From Arthrobacter sp. OY3WO11 (lineage in GTDB: Bacteria > Actinomycetota > Actinomycetes > Actinomycetales > Micrococcaceae), in assembly GCF_001641125.1 (NCBI RefSeq), contig NZ_LWLP01000001.1, positions 256,156 to 320,155 of the forward strand: a stretch of DNA of 64,000 nt, given 5' to 3'. This document shows positions 7,422 to 16,018 of the stretch, in pieces (positions within the stretch are counted from its first letter, which is position 1; every line of letters begins with the position of its first letter). The notes under the pieces are model-generated. The model was not told the origin of the DNA and made no database searches. It saw only the letters and a program-made list of their open reading frames with translations. Both the position numbers and the translations under genes were made by a program.

Positions 7422-7673
7422 CTATGAGCGCCAGCGGGTGGTCATCAGGAATCCAACAATGGCGATACCGAAACCGGCCACGATGTTCCACGACTCCCAA
7501 GCCTGGACGGGAAAGCGTCCTTCGCTGATGTAGAACGTGATGATCCAGAACAGGCCGATGATCATCAGTCCGAACATCACGGGCTTGAACCACACAGGGT
7601 TCGGCTTGTACGTCTGGGAAGAAGCCTGTGGGGCGGTGCTGGCAGTCTTCTTGCGCGGCTTTGACTCGGGCAC
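7422..7673 (-). CDS. crgA: Cell division protein CrgA
   Basis: An 83-aa protein with a basic N-terminus (PESKPRKK), two transmembrane helices (about residues 30-48 and 60-78) and the family signature NPVWFKPVMFGLMIIG. CrgA is a small divisome membrane protein that helps recruit FtsI and other septal proteins in actinobacteria. The start is placed at GTG 7673 because AAGGAG lies 5 bp before it and the family begins here; an upstream ATG at 7766 would add 31 atypical residues. The position and leftward strand match Rv0011c. Confidence 0.9.
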   Translation of the reverse strand: MPESKPRKKTASTAPQASSQTYKPNPVWFKPVMFGLMIIGLFWIITFYISEGRFPVQAWESWNIVAGFGIAIVGFLMTTRWRS

Positions 7674-7806
7674 TGGCTCTCCTTGGCGGGCTGAGGCAAG
7701 CTCGGCGTTCCGGGCTTGGTATCCTGCAAGAAGGAAATTGCCAGCGGTCTGCGCGATCTTGGTCAAATCTGGATTCTTACTTAGCAGCCAATTCTAGCCG
7801 TAGTTC

Positions 7807-8643
7807 ATGGGCCGCCGGTGCCCGATGGAACCGCCCCGAGGAGAACGCGTGGTGTTGCAGGAGAAGGCGGGGCGAGCCGCTGCGGCGCCTGCCGGCGTCG
7901 TAATTCTGCGTGGAGCAGTCCAGGTGGTTGGCGAGCTGCTGATAACGGCCGGCATCATCCTCCTGTTGTTCGTTGCCTGGCAGCTGTGGTGGACTAACGT
8001 CGAATCGGATGCCAGGCAGAGCGAAGTGATCAAGGAATTCGCCCAGGACCTTGGCGGCGCTGCCCCGGCCGCACCAGCTGCCCCGGACGCTTCTGGGCCT
8101 CCCGCCGGGGAGGACTTCGGCGAGCCGGTGGTATCCGCCGCACCCGGCCACGCCGGCACTATCGGCATCATGTACATCCCGCGGTTCGGCGCGAACTACA
8201 CCCGCCCCATTGTGGAGGGTACCACCAGCGATGTGCTGGACACCCTGGGTCTGGGGCACTACGGCACCACCGCCATGCCGGGAGCAGTCGGCAATTTTGC
8301 CGTTGCCGGGCACCGCCAGACCCACGGCGCCGTCCTGGACAACATCCACACCCTGGTTCCCGGGGACAAGATCTATGTCCAGACCAAGGACGGGTATTAC
8401 GTCTATGTTTTCCGCAACAACCAGATTGTGATGCCGTCACGCACCGACGTCCTGGAACCGGTGCCCACACTCCCGGGGACTGTTCCCACCGAAAGATACC
8501 TGACCATGACAAGCTGCAACCCCCGTTTTGGGGCGGAAGAACGCATCATTGCCTACTCGCTCCTGGACAGCTGGCGCCCCGCCTCGGCAGGCCCGCCCGC
8601 CGAAATTGCGGACCAGGTTGCTGCGGCGATCGGAAAGGGCTGA
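7807..8643 (+). CDS. Class E sortase
   Basis: A 278-aa transpeptidase that attaches surface proteins to the cell wall. It has one N-terminal membrane anchor (about residues 38-58), a variable linker, then the sortase barrel. The catalytic residues are visible: His in VAGHRQTHG (about 164), Cys in TMTSCNPRF (about 238) and Arg three residues later. Class E enzymes of high-GC actinobacteria favour LAxTG signals. The start could instead be the ATG at 7825. It lies between crgA (divergent) and a 56-aa membrane protein 2 bp downstream; no obvious sortase substrate is encoded next to it. Confidence 0.88.
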   Translation: MGRRCPMEPPRGERVVLQEKAGRAAAAPAGVVILRGAVQVVGELLITAGIILLLFVAWQLWWTNVESDARQSEVIKEFAQDLGGAAPAAPAAPDASGPPAGEDFGEPVVSAAPGHAGTIGIMYIPRFGANYTRPIVEGTTSDVLDTLGLGHYGTTAMPGAVGNFAVAGHRQTHGAVLDNIHTLVPGDKIYVQTKDGYYVYVFRNNQIVMPSRTDVLEPVPTLPGTVPTERYLTMTSCNPRFGAEERIIAYSLLDSWRPASAGPPAEIADQVAAAIGKG

Positions 8644-8645
8644 GC

Positions 8646-8816
8646 ATGTACGGCTGGATCTTCCGGCATCTTCCCGGGCCCCTCTGGCTGCGGATCGTCA
8701 CCTCATTGGTGCTCATCGCTGCCGCACTGGTATTGATGGTTCAGTTCCTTTTTCCCTGGATGTCCGAATACACCCAATTCACCGACTCAACGATTGGTTC
8801 AGCAAGCCAGCCATGA
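8646..8816 (+). CDS. Small conserved-position membrane protein (56 aa)
   Basis: The ATG at 8646 lies 2 bp after the sortase stop, and the stop TGA (8814-8816) overlaps the ATG of the next gene by 4 bp, so translation is coupled on both sides. The protein has one hydrophobic helix (LRIVTSLVLIAAALVLMVQF, residues 15-34) followed by FPWMSEYTQF. Function unknown. The tight coupling, good codon use and position suggest a real envelope micro-protein working with the sortase, but this is inference. Confidence 0.75.
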   Translation: MYGWIFRHLPGPLWLRIVTSLVLIAAALVLMVQFLFPWMSEYTQFTDSTIGSASQP

Positions 8817-9454
8817 CCACAACCAAAATCCTCGTGGTGGATAACTACGACAGCTTCGTCTACACCCTGGTGGGCTACCTTCAGGAACTCGGCGCCGAGA
8901 CCACGGTTGTCCGCAATGACGATGTCACCCTGGCGGAGGCCATCGAATTGGCCGGCACCCGGGACGGTGTGCTCATCTCACCCGGTCCCGGCAACCCCGC
9001 GGAGGCCGGGGTGTGCATTGAACTGATCAAGTGGTGCGGCGAGAACAGCGTGCCAATGTTCGGTGTGTGCCTTGGGCACCAGGCGCTGGCGGAGGCCTTC
9101 GGCGGGAAGGTCACGCACGCCCCTGAGTTGATGCACGGCAAGACGTCCCTGGTACAGCACATTGGCACCAGCGTCTTCTCCGGGCTCCCCTCCCCCGTTA
9201 CCGCAACGCGCTACCACTCGCTGGCAGCCGTCCGCGAATCGATTCCTGACGTCCTTGAAATCACTGCCGAAACCGCAACAGGCGTGGTGATGGGACTCCA
9301 GCACCGGACGGCGCCGCTGTGCGGCGTACAGTTCCACCCGGAGTCAGTGCTGACCGAAGGCGGCTACCAGATGCTGGGCAACTGGCTGGAGTCGCTGGGA
9401 ATGAAGGGTGCAGCTGCCCGGGCAGCAAAACTGAGTCCGCTCATCCAGCACTGA
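8813..9454 (+). CDS. pabA/trpG: Glutamine amidotransferase, anthranilate/aminodeoxychorismate synthase component II
   Basis: A 213-aa class I glutamine amidotransferase that supplies ammonia for making anthranilate or 4-amino-4-deoxychorismate. The nucleophile is in FGVCLGHQALAEAFGG (Cys about 84), with His/Glu in QFHPESV (about 174-176). The N-terminal ILVVDNYDSFVYTLVGY is typical. The start at 8813 overlaps the preceding stop (ATGA). Its place opposite pknB matches Rv0013. No component I gene is nearby, so tryptophan and folate roles cannot be separated. Confidence 0.92.
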   Translation: MTTTKILVVDNYDSFVYTLVGYLQELGAETTVVRNDDVTLAEAIELAGTRDGVLISPGPGNPAEAGVCIELIKWCGENSVPMFGVCLGHQALAEAFGGKVTHAPELMHGKTSLVQHIGTSVFSGLPSPVTATRYHSLAAVRESIPDVLEITAETATGVVMGLQHRTAPLCGVQFHPESVLTEGGYQMLGNWLESLGMKGAAARAAKLSPLIQH

Positions 9455-9471
9455 CCTGCGGGCCGTCCCCG

Positions 9472-11415
9472 TCAGTCGTCATCCTTGGTGGAGGTCGGCT
9501 TGGGTGTCGGTGTCGGCGTCGGGGTCGGCTCGGGGCTTGGCGGGGGCGGCGGCGGAGCTTTGGCCACCACGATCGTGACGGTCTTGCCCTGCTCCACTGT
9601 GGAATTGACCGGATCACTTTGGTCCGTCACCCTGCCTGCCTCAACCTGGGCGTTCTCCACCTCGATCACGGCAGGGACCAGGCTGAGTTCCTTCAGTGCG
9701 GCTTCAGCCTCTTCGCGGGTACGTCCCCGCAGTTCCGGGAGCGCAACCTTGCCCGTGGACACAATCAGTTCGACGCTGGTTCCCACGCCGACCATCTGGC
9801 CTGGTGCGGGGCTGGTGGTGATCACGATGCCGGCTGGAACCGTGGCGCTGTTGGCCGTGGTGGTGGAAGGGGCTCCAGCCAGTCCGCTTTGCCGCAGAAT
9901 ATCCCTGGCCGCCGCTTCCGTCTTCCCCGGCAGGCTTTCAGGAATCATCACGGCGCTGGGGCCCTCGGAGATGTTCAGGACCACCTCCGCCCCCGGATCC
10001 ATGGACGCGCCGGATTCCGGTTCGGTGCCGATGGCCGTGCCCTTGGGAACGGTATCGTGCTGCGACCGGACAATCCTGGGCTTGAGGTCGGCGTTATACA
10101 GTTCCTGCAGCGCCGCTGACTCCGTCATGGCAGCGACCACCGGGATCTGGACTTTCGGCACTTCCGGGGCCGGCCGGTTGACGGTGCTGTATAGCCATAG
10201 CGCGCCGCCGGCGAGCACAAGCAGGGTGAAGACCACCAGGGTGGCAATCCATGCACGACGGCGGGACTTCTGCCGGGGGCTCGGCTCACGTTCCGGGGGG
10301 AGGCCCAGCGGCAGCGCCTCTGCCTGGGTCCGGTCATCGAAGCCGGCCGCGTGGTCACCGGCGGAGGCATGCATTGCGGCCAGCCTGCCGGTCGGAGCAT
10401 CATCCAGGAAACCGGCCCCTGTGACACCAAAAGCTTCGGTGGCCGGAGCAGGCGGGGCAGGGACGTGGTCATTGGGGTCCGTCGGCGCTTCGGAGGCCGG
10501 TACCGCAGGAACCGGCACCCCCGACCGGGCAGCGCGCAGGGCACGGCGGAAGGCCGCCGCATCCTGGAACCGGTCGTCGCGGTTCTTCTGCAGGGCTTTT
10601 GCCAGCACACTGTCCAGGGCCGGAGTGACTTCAGGGTTCAGTTTGCTCGCCGGCTCCGCTATTTCCCGGACATGCTGGTAGGCCACCGAAACGGGGCTGT
10701 CGCCGACGAACGGCGGTCGGGACGTGAGCATCTCGTACAGCAGGCACGCGGCGGAGTAGAGGTCGCTCCGCGCGTCCACGGCTTCACCGCGGGCCTGTTC
10801 AGGAGACAGGTACTGGGCAGTGCCCACCACGGCCTGGGTTTGGGTCATGGTGGCCGAAGAATCGGCAATGGCGCGGGCGATCCCGAAATCCATCACCTTC
10901 ACCGAGTTGGTGCTTTCGCAGTACATTACATTGGCCGGTTTGATGTCCCGGTGGACGATCCCGGCCTTATGGCTGTATTCGAGCGCCCCCAGGACGCCCA
11001 TGCAGTAGTCGATGGCCTGGCCAATGGTGACGCGGTGGCCGCGGATCAGTTCGCGGAGGGTCTTTCCCTCCACGAACTCCATCACGATGTAGGGCACCCG
11101 GACGTCCTCGGAGCCATCGTGGACGAGGTGTTCGCCTGTGTCGTAGATGGCGACGATGGACGAGTGGTTGAGCGCCGCCACAGCCTGTGCTTCGCGCTTG
11201 AACCTTGCCTGGAACTGCGGGTCACGGGCGAGGTCGGGGCGCAGCAGCTTGATGGCCACCGTCCGCCCCAGCCGGGTATCCACGCCGCGGTACACGTCCG
11301 CCATGCCACCGCGCCCGATCAGGCCGCCCAGTTCGTAGCGGCCACTCAGGACACGGCGGTTATCCACCGGGAGGCTGTCCTCACGGTGCAACGGGGTGCG
11401 CGGTGACTCATTCAT
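9472..11415 (-). CDS. pknB: Serine/threonine protein kinase PknB with three PASTA domains
   Basis: A 647-aa transmembrane kinase. The cytoplasmic kinase domain (about 25-290) has the glycine loop GRGGMADVY, VAIK, HRDIKPAN and DFG. A basic juxtamembrane segment leads to one transmembrane helix (about 390-410). Outside are three PASTA repeats (about 422-625), which bind peptidoglycan fragments, and a Pro/Thr-rich tail ending in TKDDD. M. tuberculosis PknB has four PASTA repeats. It is the last gene of the fha-pstP-rodA-pbpA-pknA-pknB operon and converges on pabA/trpG. Likely role: phosphorylation control of cell-wall synthesis and division. Confidence 0.96.
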   Translation of the reverse strand: MNESPRTPLHREDSLPVDNRRVLSGRYELGGLIGRGGMADVYRGVDTRLGRTVAIKLLRPDLARDPQFQARFKREAQAVAALNHSSIVAIYDTGEHLVHDGSEDVRVPYIVMEFVEGKTLRELIRGHRVTIGQAIDYCMGVLGALEYSHKAGIVHRDIKPANVMYCESTNSVKVMDFGIARAIADSSATMTQTQAVVGTAQYLSPEQARGEAVDARSDLYSAACLLYEMLTSRPPFVGDSPVSVAYQHVREIAEPASKLNPEVTPALDSVLAKALQKNRDDRFQDAAAFRRALRAARSGVPVPAVPASEAPTDPNDHVPAPPAPATEAFGVTGAGFLDDAPTGRLAAMHASAGDHAAGFDDRTQAEALPLGLPPEREPSPRQKSRRRAWIATLVVFTLLVLAGGALWLYSTVNRPAPEVPKVQIPVVAAMTESAALQELYNADLKPRIVRSQHDTVPKGTAIGTEPESGASMDPGAEVVLNISEGPSAVMIPESLPGKTEAAARDILRQSGLAGAPSTTTANSATVPAGIVITTSPAPGQMVGVGTSVELIVSTGKVALPELRGRTREEAEAALKELSLVPAVIEVENAQVEAGRVTDQSDPVNSTVEQGKTVTIVVAKAPPPPPPSPEPTPTPTPTPKPTSTKDDD

Positions 11416-11430
11416 GGGATGTCCTGGCGG

Positions 11431-13167
11431 CTACGGGTTGCAGGTTGGGGGCGTACCCGGCTGCTGGCCGTCCGTGCAGTCGGGCAGGGGTGACTCCAGG
11501 GTGGGCGCCGCCACCGACGAGGTGGTGGGCGCCGAGGTTGGAGCCGGAGCTGGGGCCGGAGCAGATGTTGTGGGCTCGGGTTCGGGTGCCACGGCATAGA
11601 CGACGGTGATTGCAGTGCCCTCCGGCACTGCACCCGTGGGGTTCAGCTCAATGACTCTCCCAGGGGCGTCGTCGGTGCTTTCCTGCGGCACAACGGTTAC
11701 TGCGAGTCCCAGGGCAGCAAGATCCGCCTGCACCTGCCGGTAGTCCTTGCCCAGGTAAGCGGCCGGTATCACGTTGACCAGTTCCGGCGTGGGTTCTTGC
11801 GTCGCCGTGGGCGTCGAGCGGGTCTGCGTGGGAGTAGCTGACGGGGTTGTCCTGGTGGGGGTGGCGCTGCTCGGCGCCGCGCTGCTTGTGGTCACCGCGG
11901 ACGTGGGGTCCTCTGACGGGAAAAGGATTCCGCGCTGGCTGAGGAAGAACCCCACCAGGGCGAACAGAAGCAGCAGGATCAGGGCGATCAGGGGCCAGGT
12001 CCAGGGACTGCGGCCCTTGCGCTGGGGCTCATCGGCGGGCTCGTCGTCGTACGTTGTTTCTTCCGGAACCCACGTGCGCTCCGCAGCGAGGGCGTTGGCC
12101 CGGGCCAACGTCCCCTGGGGGGCATCGGCGTCGGCTGCTGCCCCCGCAGCGCCGGCCGCCGCTCCTGCGGCTGCACCCGCCGCACCTGCGCCAAGCACCG
12201 GCAAAGCGGAGGTCCGGCTTGGGGAGTCATCCCGCTGTGCGCCGATGACGCCGGTCGGCGCCGTCGCAGTGTCTACCGGAGCCGTGATGGGGCCGGTGTC
12301 AGCGTCGAAGAGGAGCATTCCCGGAACGGCTGCGCGCGCTGCGCTGATGTCGCCGTTGCGGATGGCCTCTGCTGCTTCGGCCAGCTTGATGGCGTTCTCC
12401 GGCCGGTCCTTGGGGTCCTTGGCCAGCATGGACATCAGGAGGGCGCGCACCGGGGTGGGCAGTGATTCAGGCAGGGGCGGCGGAGCGTCATTGACCTGGG
12501 CGAGGGCAATCGCAATCTGGGATTCGCCGGAGAAAGGGCGGTGGCCGGTCAGGCACTCATAGCCGATGACGCCGAGCGCGTAAATGTCGGACGACCCGGT
12601 GGCCGTCTGGCCGGTGGCCTGCTCGGGTGCAAGGTACTGTGCGGTGCCCATCACCTGGCCGGTCTGGGTGAGCGGCACCTGGTTGGCGAGCCGGGCAATG
12701 CCGAAGTCGGTGACCTTGACCCGTCCGTCAGGGGTAATCAGGAGGTTGCCTGGCTTCACGTCGCGGTGCACCAGGCCCTGCGCGTGCGCAACGGAGAGGG
12801 CGCGGGCGGTCTGCGCGATGATGGACAGCGTGCGGTCCGGCGAGAGGACCTGCTCGTGTTCGATGATGCTGCTCAGCGGCTGGCCGGGGACCAGCTCCAT
12901 GACCAGGTAGGCGGAACCTTCCTCCTCGCCGTAGTCGAAGACGTTGGCGATGCCCACGTGGTTCAGGAGCGCTGTGTGGCGGGCCTCGGCGCGGAAACGC
13001 TGGAGGAACCCGGGATCGCCGGTGTACTCCTCTTTCAGCACCTTGATCGCGACGATGCGGCCCAGGACGAGGTCTTTCGCCTTCCACACTTCACCCATGC
13101 CACCAATCGCGATCCGCGTGGTCAGCTGGAACCGCCCGCCGAGGGTGATTCCGGTTGTAGGCCTCAC
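11431..13167 (-). CDS. pknA: Serine/threonine protein kinase, PknA position, with one PASTA-like domain
   Basis: A 578-aa kinase. The catalytic domain (about 10-270) has [24 protein letters not shown] and DFG. A long Ala-rich, probably disordered linker precedes a transmembrane helix (about 396-416). After a Thr/Pro-rich stretch comes one PASTA-like unit (about 470-530, [17 protein letters not shown]...), then another Pro/Ala-rich tail with two Cys. PknA of mycobacteria lacks a PASTA domain, so this architecture is different. The GTG start overlaps the pbpA stop (GTGA, 13164-13167); pknB follows after 15 bp. Assignment to pknA rests on operon order. Confidence 0.9.
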   Translation of the reverse strand: MRPTTGITLGGRFQLTTRIAIGGMGEVWKAKDLVLGRIVAIKVLKEEYTGDPGFLQRFRAEARHTALLNHVGIANVFDYGEEEGSAYLVMELVPGQPLSSIIEHEQVLSPDRTLSIIAQTARALSVAHAQGLVHRDVKPGNLLITPDGRVKVTDFGIARLANQVPLTQTGQVMGTAQYLAPEQATGQTATGSSDIYALGVIGYECLTGHRPFSGESQIAIALAQVNDAPPPLPESLPTPVRALLMSMLAKDPKDRPENAIKLAEAAEAIRNGDISAARAAVPGMLLFDADTGPITAPVDTATAPTGVIGAQRDDSPSRTSALPVLGAGAAGAAAGAAAGAAGAAADADAPQGTLARANALAAERTWVPEETTYDDEPADEPQRKGRSPWTWPLIALILLLLFALVGFFLSQRGILFPSEDPTSAVTTSSAAPSSATPTRTTPSATPTQTRSTPTATQEPTPELVNVIPAAYLGKDYRQVQADLAALGLAVTVVPQESTDDAPGRVIELNPTGAVPEGTAITVVYAVAPEPEPTTSAPAPAPAPTSAPTTSSVAAPTLESPLPDCTDGQQPGTPPTCNP

Positions 13168-14624
13168 TTATTCAACACCGCCTCAAAAATTCTCTTCGCG
13201 TTCGGACTGGTTAGCTGTGCTCCGGTGGTGATGTCCACGTCTTCCATGACGATCGTGACACCCACCTGCGGGTTGTTTGCGGGGGCAAAGCCGGTGAACC
13301 AGGAGTTGTTCGCTCCATTGCCCAGCTCGGCGGTTCCGGTCTTTCCTGCCACCTGGACGCCGGGAACAGCCGCCCGGTTGGCGATGCCCTCACTGACCGC
13401 ACTCACCATCCACTCCGTAATCTGGTTGGCGATGTCCGGGGTGGCGGAGGTCCGCAACTGCTTCGGCTGAGGTTCATCAATCACGCGGAGGTCCGGGGAG
13501 CGCAGGGTCTTGATAAGGGTGGGCTGCATCTGGACGCCGTCGTTCGCGATTGCGGCGGTCATCAGTGCCACCTGCAACGGCGTAGCCCTGACGTCCTTCT
13601 GCCCGATGACGGACTGCGCCAGGCCGGGGCCGTCGAGGTCGTCAGGGAAGGTGTTTTCGCTGGCGTAGTCCAGCTTGAGCTGGTCGCCCATGTCCTGGCC
13701 GAACCCGAACTTCGCAGCCTGTTCGGCGATGGCGTCACGGCCAAGGTCCAAGGCGATACTCGCGAAGGGGGTGTTGCAGGACTGCTGGAGCGCGAAGGCG
13801 AAACTGGCTGTGTCCCGGGTGTAGCAGTTGCCGCCCGCGTAGTTGGGCAGGCGGTACTGGATGCCTTCGAAGGGCAGCTCCGCAGGGTTGGGGAGCTCGC
13901 TGTCCTTGTTGTACTTCCCGGATGCCAGGGCCGCTGCGGTATCCACCAGCTTGAACACTGAGCCAGGGGCCAGCAGCTCCCCGGTGGGTCCGCTGACGTT
14001 CGGGTTCAGGTTGATCCCGGGCACCTTGATCAGTTCGTTCATGCTGGCATCGGCCGCGGCGAGGTCCTGGGTGGCCACCAGGTTCGGATCATAGGACGGC
14101 TTGGACACCATGGCCAGGATGGCTCCGGTCTTGGGGTTGGTGACCACAATGGAGCCACGCTGCCCGTCCGGGATCAGGCTGTAGGCCAGCTGCTGGATTT
14201 CGGGGTCGATGGTGAGTTCCACCGAGGCGCCCTTGGGCTGGTTTCCGAGGAACAGCTGCCCCACCCGGTCAAGGAACAGTTGGTCCGAGTTGCCGGCTAG
14301 TTCCGCTCCCATGGACTGCTCCAGGCCGGTGGCGCCGAAGTTCTGCGAGAAGTACCCCGTGATCCCTGCGTAGGCCTCCGGCTGCGGGTACGTACGCTGG
14401 AAGGCGCAGGTCTCCGAGCCGGTTTCCACGGATTCCGCCACGGGCGATCCACCCACAATGACGGCGCCACGGTCGTTGCAGAAGCTCTGCAGGACGGCGC
14501 GCTGGTTCCAGGGGTTGGCTTTTAGTTCATCGGCCCCGATCACCTGGACGTAGCTGATGGCTCCGAAGATGAGTGCGAACATGGCGATGGCCGCCACCCA
14601 TGAATGCCGTATTGCCTGGTTCAC
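13164..14624 (-). CDS. pbpA: Penicillin-binding protein, transpeptidase (PbpA/FtsI-like)
   Basis: A 486-aa class B penicillin-binding protein that cross-links peptidoglycan. It has an N-terminal membrane anchor (about 10-26), a dimerisation/pedestal domain, then a transpeptidase domain with the active-site motif SVFK, the SCN motif (QQSCNTPF) and AGKTGTAE. It overlaps rodA upstream and pknA downstream by 4 bp each, so the polymerase/transpeptidase pair and its kinases are translationally coupled, as in M. tuberculosis Rv0016c. Confidence 0.95.
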   Translation of the reverse strand: MNQAIRHSWVAAIAMFALIFGAISYVQVIGADELKANPWNQRAVLQSFCNDRGAVIVGGSPVAESVETGSETCAFQRTYPQPEAYAGITGYFSQNFGATGLEQSMGAELAGNSDQLFLDRVGQLFLGNQPKGASVELTIDPEIQQLAYSLIPDGQRGSIVVTNPKTGAILAMVSKPSYDPNLVATQDLAAADASMNELIKVPGINLNPNVSGPTGELLAPGSVFKLVDTAAALASGKYNKDSELPNPAELPFEGIQYRLPNYAGGNCYTRDTASFAFALQQSCNTPFASIALDLGRDAIAEQAAKFGFGQDMGDQLKLDYASENTFPDDLDGPGLAQSVIGQKDVRATPLQVALMTAAIANDGVQMQPTLIKTLRSPDLRVIDEPQPKQLRTSATPDIANQITEWMVSAVSEGIANRAAVPGVQVAGKTGTAELGNGANNSWFTGFAPANNPQVGVTIVMEDVDITTGAQLTSPNAKRIFEAVLNK

Positions 14625-16018
14625 AGGTGCTTCACCGCCTCGGTAGGAGTATCAATGCCTGGTGCTTCCGATCCCTTGCCCGGCGGCAAGGGAGTGGTGT
14701 CCACGGGGCCGCGCGCGGTATGCGAAATCATCAGGAGCAGCCCAACAATGATCCAGTTGGCCAGCAGGGACGAGCCGCCGGCCGCCAGGAAAGGTGTGGT
14801 GAGGCCCGTCAGCGGGATCAGGCGGGTTACGCCGCCGATCACCACGAAGCACTGCAGCGCCACGGCGAAGGACAACCCGCAGGCAAGGAGCTTTCCGAAC
14901 GCGTCGCGGGTGCCCAGGGCAGCCCGGAAACCGCGCGTGAACAGCAGCAGATACATCAGGACGACGGCAAACAGGCCAATAAGCCCCAGCTCCTCGCCCA
15001 GGGAAGCAATGATCATGTCGCTGTTCGCGAAGGGAACCAGGTCGGGGCGCCCCTGCCCCAGTCCGGTGCCCACCAGGCCGCCATTGGCCATGCCGAAGAG
15101 TCCCTGGATGATTTGCCGGCTTCCGCCGGGAAACCGGTCGTAGACCTCGGGCGTGAAGGCATTGAGCCAGCCGTCGATGCGTAGCTGTACGTGGGAGAAC
15201 ACCTGGGCGGCCACGAACCCGCCGCCGGCGATGAGGGCCAGGCCTATGACCACCCAGCTGATCCGGCTCGTGGCCACGTAGATCATCACGATGAACAGGC
15301 CGAAGAAGAGGATGGAGGAGCCCAGGTCCCGCTGGAAGATGAGCACACCGATGCTGACCAGCCACGCGGTGATCATGGGGCCCATGTCCTTGAACCGCGG
15401 GAACTGCAGCGGCCCGACCTTCCGGCCTGCCAGCAGTATCAGGTCCCGGTTGGAGGAAAGATAACCAGCGAAGAATATAGCCAGGGTGATCTTGGCGACC
15501 TCGCCGGGCTGGAACGTCATGGGGCCAAGGCGGATCCAGACCCGCGCGCCGAGGATTTCGCCGGCGGTGATGCCCGGAACAAGCGGCAGGATCAGGAGGA
15601 GTGCGCTGGCGGCCAGCGAAATGAAGGTGAACCGGCGGAGGATCCGGTGGTCCTTGAGGAACCAGATGACCCCGATGGCCACGGCCATGGCGATCAGTGT
15701 CCAGCGCAGCTGGTTGTTGCCGGTGTCGTCACCGGGGGCGTCAAGCCGGTGGATCATGGCAAGCCCTAGCCCGTTCAGTGCGACTACCAACGGAAGTATT
15801 ACTGGATCGGCATATTTTGCCCGAAAGCGAAGGACGCCGTGAAAGACCAGGGCAGCCACGGCCAGGAGGCCGGACTGGAACCAGAAGTCTGAATCAAACG
15901 CGTTTTCCCGGTCGATGCCCACCAGCATGCTGGCGCCGATGCCAACGGCGAGGGCCAGCAGGAGCAGGGCGAGTTCAACGTTGCGGCGGGGTTTGGGCAT
16001 GGTGCTGAGCTGGCTCAT
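14621..16018 (-). CDS. rodA: FtsW/RodA/SpoVE family peptidoglycan polymerase
   Basis: A 465-aa SEDS protein with about twelve transmembrane helices. It polymerises lipid II into glycan strands together with a class B penicillin-binding protein. The family region FTPEVYDRFPGGSRQIIQGLFGMANGG followed by GTGLGQGRPDLVPFANSDMI contains the conserved extracellular Asp-rich loop, and EELGLIGL follows. The C-terminus is Pro-rich. Pairing with pbpA by a 4-bp overlap indicates RodA rather than the divisional FtsW, but the two cannot be told apart by sequence alone. Confidence 0.93.
   Translation of the reverse strand: MSQLSTMPKPRRNVELALLLLALAVGIGASMLVGIDRENAFDSDFWFQSGLLAVAALVFHGVLRFRAKYADPVILPLVVALNGLGLAMIHRLDAPGDDTGNNQLRWTLIAMAVAIGVIWFLKDHRILRRFTFISLAASALLLILPLVPGITAGEILGARVWIRLGPMTFQPGEVAKITLAIFFAGYLSSNRDLILLAGRKVGPLQFPRFKDMGPMITAWLVSIGVLIFQRDLGSSILFFGLFIVMIYVATSRISWVVIGLALIAGGGFVAAQVFSHVQLRIDGWLNAFTPEVYDRFPGGSRQIIQGLFGMANGGLVGTGLGQGRPDLVPFANSDMIIASLGEELGLIGLFAVVLMYLLLFTRGFRAALGTRDAFGKLLACGLSFAVALQCFVVIGGVTRLIPLTGLTTPFLAAGGSSLLANWIIVGLLLMISHTARGPVDTTPLPPGKGSEAPGIDTPTEAVKHL

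Noticed and set aside
7674-7766. 31-residue N-terminal extension of CrgA
   Set aside because: The family starts at PESKPRKK, and a strong AAGGAG precedes GTG 7673. The extension lacks family similarity.
8528-8812. Upstream extension of the pabA/trpG reading frame
   Set aside because: It overlaps the sortase end and the 56-aa gene in another frame. The amidotransferase fold begins at the ATG at 8813, which overlaps the preceding stop.
10351-11406. Long open frame antisense to pknB
   Set aside because: It is a GC-rich shadow of the kinase frame with low-complexity composition. Similar shadows at 3971-5038, 44482-45837 and 57850-59259 were dropped for the same reason.
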